Assembly (NCBI RefSeq): GCF_006088715.1
Contig: NZ_CP030771.1
Span: 5,599,501 to 5,663,500, forward strand
Direction of reading: 5' to 3'
Source of the DNA: Streptomyces sp. YIM 121038
Lineage (GTDB): Bacteria; Actinomycetota; Actinomycetes; Streptomycetales; Streptomycetaceae
DNA: 64,000 bases
Positions 50,866-59,238 of the stretch are shown here, one piece after another. The number at the start of each line of letters is the position of its first letter. Position 1 is the stretch's first letter. A program made the position numbers and the translations under genes. A model generated the notes under the pieces. It was not told the DNA's origin. It saw nothing but the letters and a program-made list of their open reading frames with translations, and did not search any database.

Positions 50866-51759
50866 TCAGCCGCGGTGCAGGCTGCGCTTGACGCGCTTGG
50901 CCTCGGCCGTGTCACCCAGCGTCTTCCACAGCTTCGCCGAGCTCGTCGACGTGTAGACGCCGGGGGCGCCCTGGTCGCCGCAGCCCTCGCCGTACGAGAC
51001 CACGCCGATCAGGATGGGCGCCTCGCGGCCGGGGACCTTGCGGAAGATGGGGCCGCCGCTGTCGCCCTGGCAGGAGTCCTTGCCCTCGACCCCGGCGCAG
51101 AAGTTGAGCTTGGTGTCGTACTCGCCGTAGCTCGTCCTGCACTCGGCGTGCGACAGGATCGGCACCCGGACCTGGCGCAGCCGGTCCGGCTGGTGCGTCA
51201 GGTCGGTGTCCGTGTTGCCCCAGCCCGCCACGGTGGCCTTCTGGCCGGGGCGCAGCAGGGAGTCGGTGCCCTGGGTGGGGAGCTTGACCGCGCTGATGCC
51301 GCGCACGGGCTTGCTGAGCTGGATGAACGCCACGTCGTAGGCGTCCTTGCCCTGGAGGTAGCGGGGGTGGACGAGGATGCCGCCCTTGGCCACGTTGCGT
51401 ATCTGGCCCTGCCGGGAGTTGGAGAGGACCGTGCGGCCGATGGCCGTCTGGATGCTCTTCGGCTTGACCGGCTTGCGGGAGTCGTCGACCAGGCAGTGCG
51501 CGGCCGTCATCACGGTGTCCGGCGCGATCAGGCTGCCGCCGCAGAACTGGCGGTCCTTGACGGGGCCGGGGCCCTTGTCGAGGACCGCGACCATGAACGG
51601 GTACGCGTCGTTGGAGACCTCGGTGCCGCCGACGATGGCGTGGGCGGCGGGGGCGCCGGTGGCGACCATCGCGAGGGCGGCGGCACCGGCGAGACCGGCG
51701 GCCGCGGCGCGCTTCGGGCGGGAGAGCCGGGCGGCGCGGGAGGGAAAGGAAAGTCTCAT
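50866..51759 (-). CDS. Secreted trypsin-like serine protease
   Basis: 297-residue chymotrypsin-fold protease (S1). A signal/propeptide of 41 residues ends in AAHA before IVGG (I42), the conventional activated N-terminus. The triad is His in TAAHC, Asp in DAYDVAF and Ser in CQGDSGGP. The Asp in GKDSCQGDSGG six residues before the Ser indicates trypsin-like Arg/Lys specificity. Six Cys can form the usual disulfides. ATG 51759 is used. A direct repeat CGTTGAACTAT (51779-51789, 51795-51805) lies upstream. Confidence 0.95.
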   Translation of the reverse strand: MRLSFPSRAARLSRPKRAAAAGLAGAAALAMVATGAPAAHAIVGGTEVSNDAYPFMVAVLDKGPGPVKDRQFCGGSLIAPDTVMTAAHCLVDDSRKPVKPKSIQTAIGRTVLSNSRQGQIRNVAKGGILVHPRYLQGKDAYDVAFIQLSKPVRGISAVKLPTQGTDSLLRPGQKATVAGWGNTDTDLTHQPDRLRQVRVPILSHAECRTSYGEYDTKLNFCAGVEGKDSCQGDSGGPIFRKVPGREAPILIGVVSYGEGCGDQGAPGVYTSTSSAKLWKTLGDTAEAKRVKRSLHRG

Positions 51760-52348
51760 GGGGGTCGAATTTCTCTTTCGTTGAACTATGGAACCGTTGA
51801 ACTATTGACGTGTTGAGCCGTGGAGCATCGGCGCACGGAAGCCGCGCGCCGATCTGTCAGATGACGTACGGCCACCCGGGGTTCACTCTCCGACCAGCGG
51901 CTTCTCGCTCAACACCCGCCCCAATACGGACACTTCTGACATCCCTGGCCCGGGGGAGCGGGATTCCCGTGCGCATCAGGGGAACCGCCGCCCTTGCGCG
52001 CCGCGTCCCCCGTGTGGCTGGCGGCGCATGGGGCGCCCCTGTCGCCCCGGTGTGAACTCCCGCCCCCATGGTGGGGTTTGGTTCGCATATGCACATTCAA
52101 GGGGTGTTGCAAGGTGTGGCCCCGAAAGGGGAACCGCGCACCTCGTATTGCGCGTGAATAACGGTGGATCGCATGGGCTTCGCGATTCAAAACGCGCCTT
52201 GAGGGGCTTATGTGCTGCTGATACGGTGCGGTGGCTTGACACTGCGCCTGTGGCTGACGGGCCAAGGGAACCCCGGCCGAGGTGGGGCCGAAGTGCCTCG
52301 ATGGTGTCCAAATGACGGTTTTTTCTTGGGTGTACGGGGAGCGGTTGC
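51760..52348. other. Non-coding region upstream of the Tad locus
   Basis: No gene is supported. It contains two CGTTGAACTAT copies (51779, 51795) before the protease, a hairpin ATCGGCGC...GCGCCGAT (51827-51853), and a promoter-like TTGAGG-17-TACGGT (52199-52227) that would give a transcript of about 115 nt before the first Tad gene. The stretch 52320-52328 is a run of T/G before the GTG start. Confidence 0.55.
52199..52227 (+). promoter_or_regulatory. Candidate promoter of the Tad operon
   Basis: TTGAGG (52199-52204), a 17-bp spacer and TACGGT (52222-52227) fit a vegetative Streptomyces promoter, 122 bp before the first gene of the pilus operon. Confidence 0.45.
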
Positions 52349-53080
52349 GTGAAGATCCAAGAGCGTACGGGGGCGGGCGGAAACCGTACCGGCGTAGCGG
52401 CTCAGGCCGGGGTCGGCGAGCGACTTCCCACCGCACCTCGCGAGCGCAAACCGGCGCTGGCCGCGCTGGCGGTCCTGCTGATCCTCGTGGGCGCGCTCGG
52501 CGCCACCGTGCTCGTGCTGCGCGCCGGTGACCGGATCGAGGTCGTGAAGGTCACCAAGGAGATCCCCGCGGGGGAGTCCCCGAAGGAGGGCGTGAACATC
52601 TCGCCCGTCCTGGTCGCCGAGGACACCGGCATCAAGTACGTGAAGTGGTCGCAGCGCAAGACGCTCGAGGACTACAAGGCCAAGAGCACCATCCCGGCGG
52701 GCTCCGTCGCCGTGGGCCAGATGTTCGCCGTGGACGGCGGCGTGCCGTCGGGCAAGTCCACGGTCGGCCTCTCCCTCAAGGAGGGGCAGTACCCCTCGAC
52801 CCTGAAGCAGGGCGACACCGTCGCCGCGTACCGCGTGACCGCCAATGGCTCCGGCGGCAAGGGCACGGAGCGCGGCGGCGCGGGCGGCAGCACGCCGATC
52901 GTCGCCGACGCGCGCGTGAACACGGTCGCCAGCAAGAACGACTCGACCATCAGCACCGGCAACCTCAGCGTCACCCTCCTCGTGGACGCCGACGACGCCG
53001 CGTCCCTCACCGCCGCCGCGTCCGCGGGCGAGGTCTCCCTGGTCGTCGTGCCCGGCCGCGCCGGCGCCTCCGAGAACTAG
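52349..53080 (+). CDS. SAF-domain CpaB/RcpC-like pilus protein
   Basis: 243-residue protein with a short cytoplasmic N-terminus, one membrane helix at ~35-57 (LAALAVLLILVGALGATVLVL), and a periplasmic-side SAF domain. The SAF region includes VVKVTKEIPAGESPKEGVNI and STIPAGSVAVGQMFAVDGG, the beta-clip pattern of CpaB/RcpC pilus-assembly proteins. The GTG at 52349 follows GGGGAG. First gene of an operon continuing with tadZ-like and tadA; the next gene starts 19 bp downstream. Confidence 0.82.
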   Translation: MKIQERTGAGGNRTGVAAQAGVGERLPTAPRERKPALAALAVLLILVGALGATVLVLRAGDRIEVVKVTKEIPAGESPKEGVNISPVLVAEDTGIKYVKWSQRKTLEDYKAKSTIPAGSVAVGQMFAVDGGVPSGKSTVGLSLKEGQYPSTLKQGDTVAAYRVTANGSGGKGTERGGAGGSTPIVADARVNTVASKNDSTISTGNLSVTLLVDADDAASLTAAASAGEVSLVVVPGRAGASEN

Positions 53081-53099
53081 AAGGGCGAGAAGACCACCC

Positions 53100-53933
53100 A
53101 TGGCTCTCATCGCCCTCGCCGCCGACAAGGGGTCGCCCGGCGTCACCACCGCGTCCGTCGCGCTCGCCGCCGTCTGGCCGCGGCGCGTGCTCGTCGCGGA
53201 GACCGACCCCGCGGGCGGCGACCTGGTCTACCGCAGCGCCGCCGCGCACGGCGGGCCCCTCAACCCGAACACCGGCATGCTGTCGATCGCCGCGACCGCG
53301 CGCCGCGGCCTCGTCCCCGACCAGCTGTGGGACCACACCCAGCCGCTCTCGGGCGGCCTCGACGTCCTCGTGGGCCTCGGCGTCTCCGAGCAGGCCGCCG
53401 GGCTCGCCGGGATCTGGCCGACGCTCGGCCGGGCCTTCGCCCAGCTCGCCGACTCGCCGCAGGCGCCCGCCGACGTCATCGCCGACTGCGGCCGGATCAG
53501 CGGCGACAGCCCGGTGGTCGAGATGTTCCCGCAGGCCGCGCTCGTGCTCCTGGTGGCGCGCGCGGAGCCGGAGTCGCTCGCCCGCGTGCGGGACCGCGCC
53601 GCCGCCCTGGCCGCCAGGCTGCACGGCGGGCCGCGCGGGGCCGCCCCGCTCGCGACGCCGCTCATCGGCGTCGTCCTCGTCGCCGACCCCGCGCACTCCG
53701 CCAAGCTCGTGCACCAGGTCAACGACATGCTGGTGGCGGCGCAGACCGGCGCCCGCGTCGTCGGCACGCTCGCCGACGACCCCGCGGGCGCCGCACAGCT
53801 GGCCGGACGCCGCCGCGGGCGGCTCGACAAGTCGATGCTCATCCGCTCCGCGCGCAAGGTGACCGCCGACCTCTACCAGAGCTACGGCGCCGCCTGGTCG
53901 GGCCCCGCCGCAGGGGCGGGGGCCGGGCGGTGA
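53100..53933 (+). CDS. TadZ/CpaE-like MinD-type ATPase
   Basis: 277-residue P-loop protein of the MinD/ParA superfamily. The loop reads DKGSPGVTTASVALA at residues 9-23, a deviant Walker A in which the first Lys-Gly-Gly of KGGVGKT is altered and the second Lys is replaced (GVTT), so ATP hydrolysis may be weak. ADVIADCGRI is the Walker B-like strand. TadZ proteins place the pilus machine at a pole. It overlaps tadA by four bases (GTGA). Confidence 0.78.
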   Translation: MALIALAADKGSPGVTTASVALAAVWPRRVLVAETDPAGGDLVYRSAAAHGGPLNPNTGMLSIAATARRGLVPDQLWDHTQPLSGGLDVLVGLGVSEQAAGLAGIWPTLGRAFAQLADSPQAPADVIADCGRISGDSPVVEMFPQAALVLLVARAEPESLARVRDRAAALAARLHGGPRGAAPLATPLIGVVLVADPAHSAKLVHQVNDMLVAAQTGARVVGTLADDPAGAAQLAGRRRGRLDKSMLIRSARKVTADLYQSYGAAWSGPAAGAGAGR

Positions 53934-55237
53934 GCGCGGTCGACCACCAGCTGGTCAAGCGGTTCCGGCAGGACGCGGGCGACCGCATCGCCGAACAGCG
54001 CCGCCTCGACCAGGTCTCCGGCGTCACCCCGATGTCGAACGAGGACGAGCGGCACTACGCCCGCGCCGTCATCGCGCAGATACTGGAGGAGCACGCCCGC
54101 ACGGAGATCAACGCCGGGCGCACCCCCCTGGACGCGGAGACCGAGGAGCAGTACGCGGCCGCCGTGCACGCCGCGCTCTTCGGCGTCGGCCGGCTCCAGC
54201 CGCTGCTCGACGACCCCGAGGTCGAGAACATCGACATCAACGGCTGCGACCAGGTCTTCGTCGGATACGCCGACGGGCGCGAGGTCACCGCGGAGCCGGT
54301 CGCCGAGACCGACGAGGAGCTGGTCGAGCTCATCCAGGTGCTCGGCGCCTACTCCGGCCTGTCGTCGCGCCCCTTCGACTCGGCCAATCCCCAGCTCGAC
54401 CTGCGCCTGCCCGACGGGTCCCGGCTCTCGGCCGTCATGGACGTGGCCCGCCGGCCCGCCCTGTCCATCCGCCGCGCCCGCATGGGCAAGGTGTTCCTGT
54501 CCGACCTCGTCGGCAACGGCACGCTCACGCCCGACGTCGCGCACTTCCTGGCCTGTGCCGTGCGGGCGCGCAAGAACATCATGATCGCGGGCGCCACCAA
54601 CGCAGGGAAGACCACGCTCCTGCGCGCCCTCGCCAACGAGATCCCGCCGCACGAGCGCCTCATCACCGTCGAACGCGCCCTGGAGCTCGGCCTCGACACC
54701 TTCGCCGATCTGCACCCGAACGTCGTGGCCTTCGAGGAGCGCCTGCCCAACTCCGAGGGCCAGGGCGCCATCGGCATGGCCGAGCTGGTGCGGCGCTCGC
54801 TGCGCATGAACCCCTCGCGCGTCATCGTCGGCGAGGTCCTCGGCGACGAGATCGTCACCATGCTCAACGCCATGTCGCAGGGCAACGACGGCTCGCTGTC
54901 CACGATCCACGCCAACAGCTCCAGCGAGGTCTTCAACAGGATCTCCACGTACGCGCTCCAGGCCACCGAGCGGCTGCCGATCGAGGCGAGCCAGATGCTC
55001 GTCGCGGGCGCGGTGAACTTCGTCGTCTTCATCCAGCGGCGCAACACCTACCAGACCGGCGGCAAGCTGCAGCGCGTGGTGACCTCCGTCCGCGAGGTCA
55101 ACGGCGTCGACGGCCGGGTCCTGTCCAGCGAGGTGTTCGCCCGGGCCCCGGACGGGCGCGTCCTCGCCCACGCCCCGATCGCCTGCCTGGACGACCTCGT
55201 CGCGTACGGCTACCGGCCCGCGGGCCAATGGGGGTGA
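53930..55237 (+). CDS. tadA: TadA/CpaF secretion ATPase
   Basis: 435-residue type II/IV secretion ATPase that powers Flp pilus assembly. Walker A is GATNAGKTT near residue 221, the Asp box is TVERALELGLD, Walker B is NPSRVIVGEVLGDE, and the His box is STIHANSS. The N-terminal domain has ENIDINGCDQVFVGYADG, characteristic of CpaF. GTG 53930 overlaps the tadZ-like stop. Downstream tadB starts 4 bp after the stop. Confidence 0.95.
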   Translation: MSAVDHQLVKRFRQDAGDRIAEQRRLDQVSGVTPMSNEDERHYARAVIAQILEEHARTEINAGRTPLDAETEEQYAAAVHAALFGVGRLQPLLDDPEVENIDINGCDQVFVGYADGREVTAEPVAETDEELVELIQVLGAYSGLSSRPFDSANPQLDLRLPDGSRLSAVMDVARRPALSIRRARMGKVFLSDLVGNGTLTPDVAHFLACAVRARKNIMIAGATNAGKTTLLRALANEIPPHERLITVERALELGLDTFADLHPNVVAFEERLPNSEGQGAIGMAELVRRSLRMNPSRVIVGEVLGDEIVTMLNAMSQGNDGSLSTIHANSSSEVFNRISTYALQATERLPIEASQMLVAGAVNFVVFIQRRNTYQTGGKLQRVVTSVREVNGVDGRVLSSEVFARAPDGRVLAHAPIACLDDLVAYGYRPAGQWG

Positions 55238-55241
55238 GCAC

Positions 55242-56237
55242 ATGAACGCGCTGGGATCCTCGGGCGGTCTGTTCTCGCTGAACGTGCTCTACGGCCTCGC
55301 CTGCGGCGTCGCCGTCGGCGGCGGGCTCGCCCTGCTGGCCGTCGCACTGCGCGGGCTGCCCGCCAAGCCGGAGCACGAGCGGCAGCGGGCCAGCCGGCGG
55401 ATGAGCGAGCTCGTCCGGTTCGCCGGGCGGCGCGGCTCGCTCGCGGTCGGCGTCGGCCTCGTCGTGCTGCTGCTCACCCGGTGGGCGGTCGCGGGCATCG
55501 CCTCCGGTGTCCTCGTCTTCTTCTGGGACAAGCTGTTCGGCGGGGCCGCCGAGGAGCGGACGCAGATGAAGCGGGTCGAGGCGCTCGCCGCCTGGACCGA
55601 GTCGCTGCGCGACACCATCGCGGGCGCGGTCGGCCTGGAGCAGGCCATTCCGGCCTCCGCGCGGGCCGCGGCGCCGGTGCTCAGGCCGCATCTGGACGCG
55701 CTCGTGGACCGGTTGCGCGCGCGGACGCCGCTGCCGGACGCGCTCCAGGTGCTCGCCGACGAGATCGACGACGCCTCCGCCGACATCATCGTCGCCGCGC
55801 TGATCCTCAACGCCCGACTGCGCGGCCCCGGTCTGCGCCAGGTCCTCGGCGCGCTCGCCAAGTCGGCGCGCGAGGAGGTCGACATGCGCCAGCGCGTGAT
55901 GGCGCAGCGCGCGTCCACGCGCCGCTCCGTACAGATCGTCGTCGCCGTCTCGATCGCCTTCGTCCTGGGCCTTTCGATCTTCAACCGCGAGTTCGTCTCG
56001 CCGTACGGCACGGCCGTCGGCCAGCTCGTCCTCGCCTGTGTCTGCGGCCTGTTCGCGCTCGGCTTCTGGTGGCTGCGCAAGCTGTCGACGGTCGAGACGC
56101 CGGACCGGTTCCTCGTCCGCGACGAGCCGGGCGTGCAGTTCGTACGCCCCCGGACGGCGGGCGGCGAGGGCACCCCGGGCCAGGCCCAGACCCTGCCGCC
56201 GCACACGAACACGCCCACCGAGGGGGTACGCCGATGA
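55242..56237 (+). CDS. tadB: TadB pilus membrane protein
   Basis: 331-residue T2SF-domain protein. Hydrophobic helices lie at the N-terminus (~10-40) and at ~60-85. A cytoplasmic T2SSF region (AWTESLRDTIAGAVGLEQAIPASARAA, key residues W-x-E-x-x-R-D) and two C-terminal helices (IVVAVSIAFVLGLSIF, LVLACVCGLFALGFWWL) follow. This is the inner-membrane platform with TadC. Overlaps tadC by four bases (ATGA). Confidence 0.9.
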   Translation: MNALGSSGGLFSLNVLYGLACGVAVGGGLALLAVALRGLPAKPEHERQRASRRMSELVRFAGRRGSLAVGVGLVVLLLTRWAVAGIASGVLVFFWDKLFGGAAEERTQMKRVEALAAWTESLRDTIAGAVGLEQAIPASARAAAPVLRPHLDALVDRLRARTPLPDALQVLADEIDDASADIIVAALILNARLRGPGLRQVLGALAKSAREEVDMRQRVMAQRASTRRSVQIVVAVSIAFVLGLSIFNREFVSPYGTAVGQLVLACVCGLFALGFWWLRKLSTVETPDRFLVRDEPGVQFVRPRTAGGEGTPGQAQTLPPHTNTPTEGVRR

Positions 56238-57163
56238 GCCTGACCTGGCCGATCCTCATCGGCGCCACGCTCGGCCTCGGCGTCTTCGCCCTGGTCCGGG
56301 CGCTGCTGCCGAGCAGACGCAGCGCCGTCGCCACGGTCGCCCGGATCGACGCGCTGCGGGCCCGCGGCGCCGCGTACGAGTCCGCGCACCGCACGGCGGA
56401 CGCGGACGCCACGGGGCGCTTCGGCACGCTGCGCGCGCGGGTGGGCGCCCGGGTCGCGGAGTTCTACGTCCAGCAGGGCTGGGAACTGCGGTCCCTGCGG
56501 GCCGACCTCGCGGTGCTCGACCGCGGCTGGGAGAGGTTCCTCGCGACGAAGGTGCTGCTCGCGGTGGCGGGCGTGTTCTTCGGCCCCTTCCTCTTCGCCG
56601 TCGTGTGGACGCTCGGCTTCGGCCGCAGCCCGATCATCCCGGTCTGGCTGGCCCTGATGTTCGGGGTGCTGTTCTTCTTCCTGCCGGACCTGGAGGTGCG
56701 GCGGGACGCGCAGGAGAAGCGCCGCGACCTGCGCCGTGTGATCGGCGCCTATCTGGACCTGGTGGCCATGAGCCTGGCGGGCGGCCGCGGCCTGCCCGAG
56801 GCGCTCATGGCCGCCGCCGAGGTCTCCGACGGATGGGCGACCCAACGCATCAGGAACGCCCTGGCGGACGCCCGCATCACCGGCATCAGCCAGTGGCAGG
56901 CGCTCGGTTCGCTCGGCGAGGAACTGGGCGTCGAGGAGCTCAAGGACCTCTCCGCGTCCCTGGCGCTCGTGGCCGACGACGGCGCGAAGGTGCGCGAGTC
57001 GCTCGCCTCCCGCGCCGAGACGATGCGCCACCGCGAACTCGCCGAGATCGAGGGCAGCGCGGGCGAGAAGTCCCAGTCGATGCTGGTGGCCCAGCTGCTG
57101 CTGTGCGCGGGGTTCCTGGTCTTCCTCATCTTCCCGGCGGCGATGCGCGTGTTCCAGGTCTGA
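56234..57163 (+). CDS. tadC: TadC pilus membrane protein
   Basis: 309-residue T2SF-domain protein. One N-terminal helix is followed by a pair at ~107-150 (VLLAVAGVFFGPFLFAVVW, VWLALMFGVLFFFLP). The T2SSF cytoplasmic segment has GAYLDLVAMSLAGGRGLPEAL, LGSLGEELGVEELKDL and RHRELAEIEGSAGEKSQSML. A final helix (LLLCAGFLVFLIFPAAM) closes it. ATG 56234 is translationally coupled to tadB. A 76-bp gap precedes the pilin gene. Confidence 0.9.
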   Translation: MSLTWPILIGATLGLGVFALVRALLPSRRSAVATVARIDALRARGAAYESAHRTADADATGRFGTLRARVGARVAEFYVQQGWELRSLRADLAVLDRGWERFLATKVLLAVAGVFFGPFLFAVVWTLGFGRSPIIPVWLALMFGVLFFFLPDLEVRRDAQEKRRDLRRVIGAYLDLVAMSLAGGRGLPEALMAAAEVSDGWATQRIRNALADARITGISQWQALGSLGEELGVEELKDLSASLALVADDGAKVRESLASRAETMRHRELAEIEGSAGEKSQSMLVAQLLLCAGFLVFLIFPAAMRVFQV

Positions 57164-57239
57164 ACCCCACCCTCCGCTCCCACTCCAAGGGCGGGCCCCT
57201 ACGAGCCCCCCCATCCTGCTTCCTGAGAGGACCCTCACC

Positions 57240-57491
57240 ATGAACGGACGGAACGTCAGCACCGGCATCCCGGCGGTCGACTTCCTCGTGACCTTCCTGC
57301 GGACCCGGGTGCGCCGCGCGCGCTCCGGCGAGCTGGACCGGGGCGCGTCGGCGGTCGAGTGGGTGATCATCTCGGCGGTCGTCGTGGCGATCGTCGGCGT
57401 GGTCGCCGCGATCATCAACAACGCCCTCAAGGGCGGTGCCGACAAGGTCGGCGACTGCATCGAGGGCGCCGACGCGGGCAAGACCTGCTGA
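57240..57491 (+). CDS. Flp-type pilin
   Basis: 83-residue prepilin. The class IVb processing site is G35|A36 in RGASAVEW, with Glu at +5 (E40) and a hydrophobic stem WVIISAVVVAIVGVVAAII. The leader (~35 residues) is longer than the usual Flp leader and starts with an extra hydrophobic patch. The mature tail ends KGGADKVGDCIEGADAGKTC; the two Cys (C73, C83) could cross-link. It is the major-pilin candidate of the Tad locus, made by TadA/B/C and cleaved by the peptidase at 62.3 kb. ATG 57240 follows GAGAGGA. Confidence 0.88.
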   Translation: MNGRNVSTGIPAVDFLVTFLRTRVRRARSGELDRGASAVEWVIISAVVVAIVGVVAAIINNALKGGADKVGDCIEGADAGKTC

Positions 57492-57511
57492 GCGACGGAA
57501 CACCGACGACC

Positions 57512-57994
57512 ATGTGGGGCCACGGGGGCCGGGGCGCAGCCGCGCCGCACCGCGACCGGATGCCCGGATGCGTACGCCGACGCGTGGAGGCCGCCTCCAC
57601 CCGCGGCGAGTCCGGCATGACCGCGATCGAGTTCGTGCTGCTCACCCCGGTGCTGTTCTTCATGATCTTCGCGACGGTGCAGTTCGCGCTGTACTTCTTC
57701 GCCGACCACGTCGCCCAGGCCGCGGCCCAGGCGGGCGCGCGCAAGGCCCGCGCCACGGCCGACGAGAACCCGGGCGGCTGGCGCGGCGAGGCGAACGACG
57801 TCGTCGAGGACTACATCAGCCAATTGGGGCCCGAGCTGGTGCTCGGCCCGCGAGTCAAGACGATCCAGCCCGAACAGAACACCGTCGGCGTGGAGATCAC
57901 CGCCAACGTGCCGTCGGTGTTCCCGGGCCTCGACCTGACCGTGCACGCGCGGTCGGCGGGCCCGGTGGAGCGGTTCGTGGAGGAGGACGGATGA
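57512..57994 (+). CDS. TadE-like pseudopilin 1
   Basis: 160-residue protein with a basic leader, a prepilin-type site G35|M36-TAIE-F (Glu at +5) and a hydrophobic helix TPVLFFMIFATVQFALYFF. The globular part includes DHVAQAAAQAGARKARA and VEITANVPSVFPGLDLTVHARS, the TadE pattern. ATG 57512 is used, 20 bp after the pilin stop. Overlaps the next gene by four bases (ATGA). Confidence 0.85.
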   Translation: MWGHGGRGAAAPHRDRMPGCVRRRVEAASTRGESGMTAIEFVLLTPVLFFMIFATVQFALYFFADHVAQAAAQAGARKARATADENPGGWRGEANDVVEDYISQLGPELVLGPRVKTIQPEQNTVGVEITANVPSVFPGLDLTVHARSAGPVERFVEEDG

Positions 57995-58479
57995 GACGGC
58001 CCGCACCAGGCCGTCGACTCCGGCGGCGCCCGCCGGGCACGGAGGGGCCCGCGGGCCAGGCCGGGCCACCGGCCGCGCACCGGTCCGGGGACGGCGGCCT
58101 GTCCACGGTCGAAGTCGTCATCCTCGCGCCCGTGATGATCCTGTTCATCCTCGTCCTGGTGGCCTTCGGGCAGCTCGTGGACGGGCGCGGCGCCGTCGAC
58201 GGGGCCGCGCGGGACGCGGCCCGCGCGGGCTCCATCCAGAAGGACCTGGGCACGGCGATGACCGAGGCGCGCAGGGCCGCGGCGGCGAACCTGGAGGACG
58301 TCTGCTCCGGCCCCGTGAACGTCGTGCGGAAGAGCGCCGGGTTCCGGCCCGACTCCCTCTTCACGGTCGAGGTGAGCTGTCGGGTGCGGGGCCTCGGGAT
58401 GCTCGGCCTCGACGTGCCGACCACGCTGAAGTCCACGTTCAGCTCGCCGCTCGATCCGCTGCGGAGGGCCGGGACATGA
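57991..58479 (+). CDS. TadE/TadF-like pseudopilin 2
   Basis: 162-residue pseudopilin. An Arg/Pro/Gly-rich leader ends at G36|L37-STVE-V (Glu at +5), followed by the helix VVILAPVMILFILVLVAFGQLV and GAVDGAARDAARAGS, a TadE/F landmark. Two Cys (NLEDVCSGP, FTVEVSCRV) likely pair. It is coupled at both ends by ATGA overlaps. Confidence 0.85.
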   Translation: MRRPAPGRRLRRRPPGTEGPAGQAGPPAAHRSGDGGLSTVEVVILAPVMILFILVLVAFGQLVDGRGAVDGAARDAARAGSIQKDLGTAMTEARRAAAANLEDVCSGPVNVVRKSAGFRPDSLFTVEVSCRVRGLGMLGLDVPTTLKSTFSSPLDPLRRAGT

Positions 58480-58955
58480 GGACGGGAGCGGCACGCGCGT
58501 ACGCGGCACGGGCCCGGCCCTGGCTCGACGCCCGCCGCGCCCGCCTGGACGACCGGGGGTCGGGCGCGGGCGCGGTCATCGTCTTCGCGCTCGTCTTCCT
58601 GACCCTGGCCGCGTTCGTGATCGACGGCGGCATGTCCATCTCGAAGCGGGAACGCGCCGCGGACATCGCCGAGCAGGCGGCGCGCTACGCGGCACAGGAC
58701 ATCGACCGGGAGGGGCTGTACGCGGGCCAGGAGGCGCCCATCCGCTACGAGAACTGCGGTGCCCGCGTGCGGAAGTTCGCCCGGGAGCTGGGCCTGCGCG
58801 GCGCGGACGTGGCGGCCACCCACTGTGTGAGCGCCGACGCCCAACAGGTGGAGGTCGAGGTTCAGATGACGTACAGCCCGGTCTTCACCGGCCTCTTCTA
58901 CGGCGGGGACGTCGTGGTGCACGGGCGGGCGAGGGCGGAGAACCAGGTGGGGTGA
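58476..58955 (+). CDS. TadG-like pilus protein
   Basis: 159-residue protein. A basic leader is followed by DDRGSGAGAVIVFALVFLTLAAFVIDGGMSIS, the TadG hydrophobic helix and downstream turn, but without Glu at +5, so it is not expected to be cleaved like a pilin. ERAADIAEQAARYAAQDID follows as in TadG. It is short for TadG because no von Willebrand factor domain is present. ATG 58476 overlaps the previous stop. Last gene before the DnaA boxes and repeat tract. Confidence 0.82.
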   Translation: MRTGAARAYAARARPWLDARRARLDDRGSGAGAVIVFALVFLTLAAFVIDGGMSISKRERAADIAEQAARYAAQDIDREGLYAGQEAPIRYENCGARVRKFARELGLRGADVAATHCVSADAQQVEVEVQMTYSPVFTGLFYGGDVVVHGRARAENQVG

Positions 58956-58977
58956 GGCGGGGTCGGCAGGGCGGGAG

Positions 58978-59004
58978 TTGTCCACAGGCCGGGAGTTGTC
59001 CACA
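58978..59004 (+). promoter_or_regulatory. Twin DnaA boxes (TTGTCCACA)
   Basis: Two perfect TTGTCCACA sequences at 58978-58986 and 58996-59004, same orientation, 18 bp apart, inside a direct repeat of GGGAGTTGTCCACAGG. TTGTCCACA is the preferred Streptomyces DnaA box. There is no oriC gene context (dnaA, dnaN) here, so titration or DnaA-dependent control of the following gene is more likely than an origin. Confidence 0.6.
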
Positions 59005-59067
59005 GGGCGCTCCCGGCCGGAGACGCCTTCCGTACGATCGCGTTCATACGGCCAGCAGTACGTTCAT

Positions 59068-59210
59068 CCGACACCGCAGGCATCTGACACCGCAGGCATC
59101 CGAACCGCAGGCACCCGACACCGCAGGCATCCGAACCGCAGGCATCCGGCCTCACCGGCATCCAGGCACCGCACCATCCAGACACCCCACCATCCGGACA
59201 CCACAGGCAT
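59068..59210. repeat. Nine-unit 15-17-bp tandem repeat
   Basis: Units start at 59068, 59084, 59100, 59115, 59131, 59146, 59162, 59178 and 59194, consensus CCGACACCGCAGGCAT with drift in units 6-8. It ends 28 bp before the LysM/BTAD gene's ATG. Unequal 15/16/17-bp units and no spacer rule out CRISPR. The tract would lie in the 5' leader of that gene. Confidence 0.8.
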
Positions 59211-59238
59211 CTACAGGACCAGGACCAGGACACCCGCC

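Noticed and set aside
58978-59004. Chromosomal replication origin
   Set aside because: Only two DnaA boxes and no dnaA/dnaN/gyr neighbourhood; Streptomyces oriC carries many boxes.
59068-59210. Possible CRISPR-like repeat tract
   Set aside because: Units of 15-17 bp are contiguous with no unique spacers and no cas genes are present.
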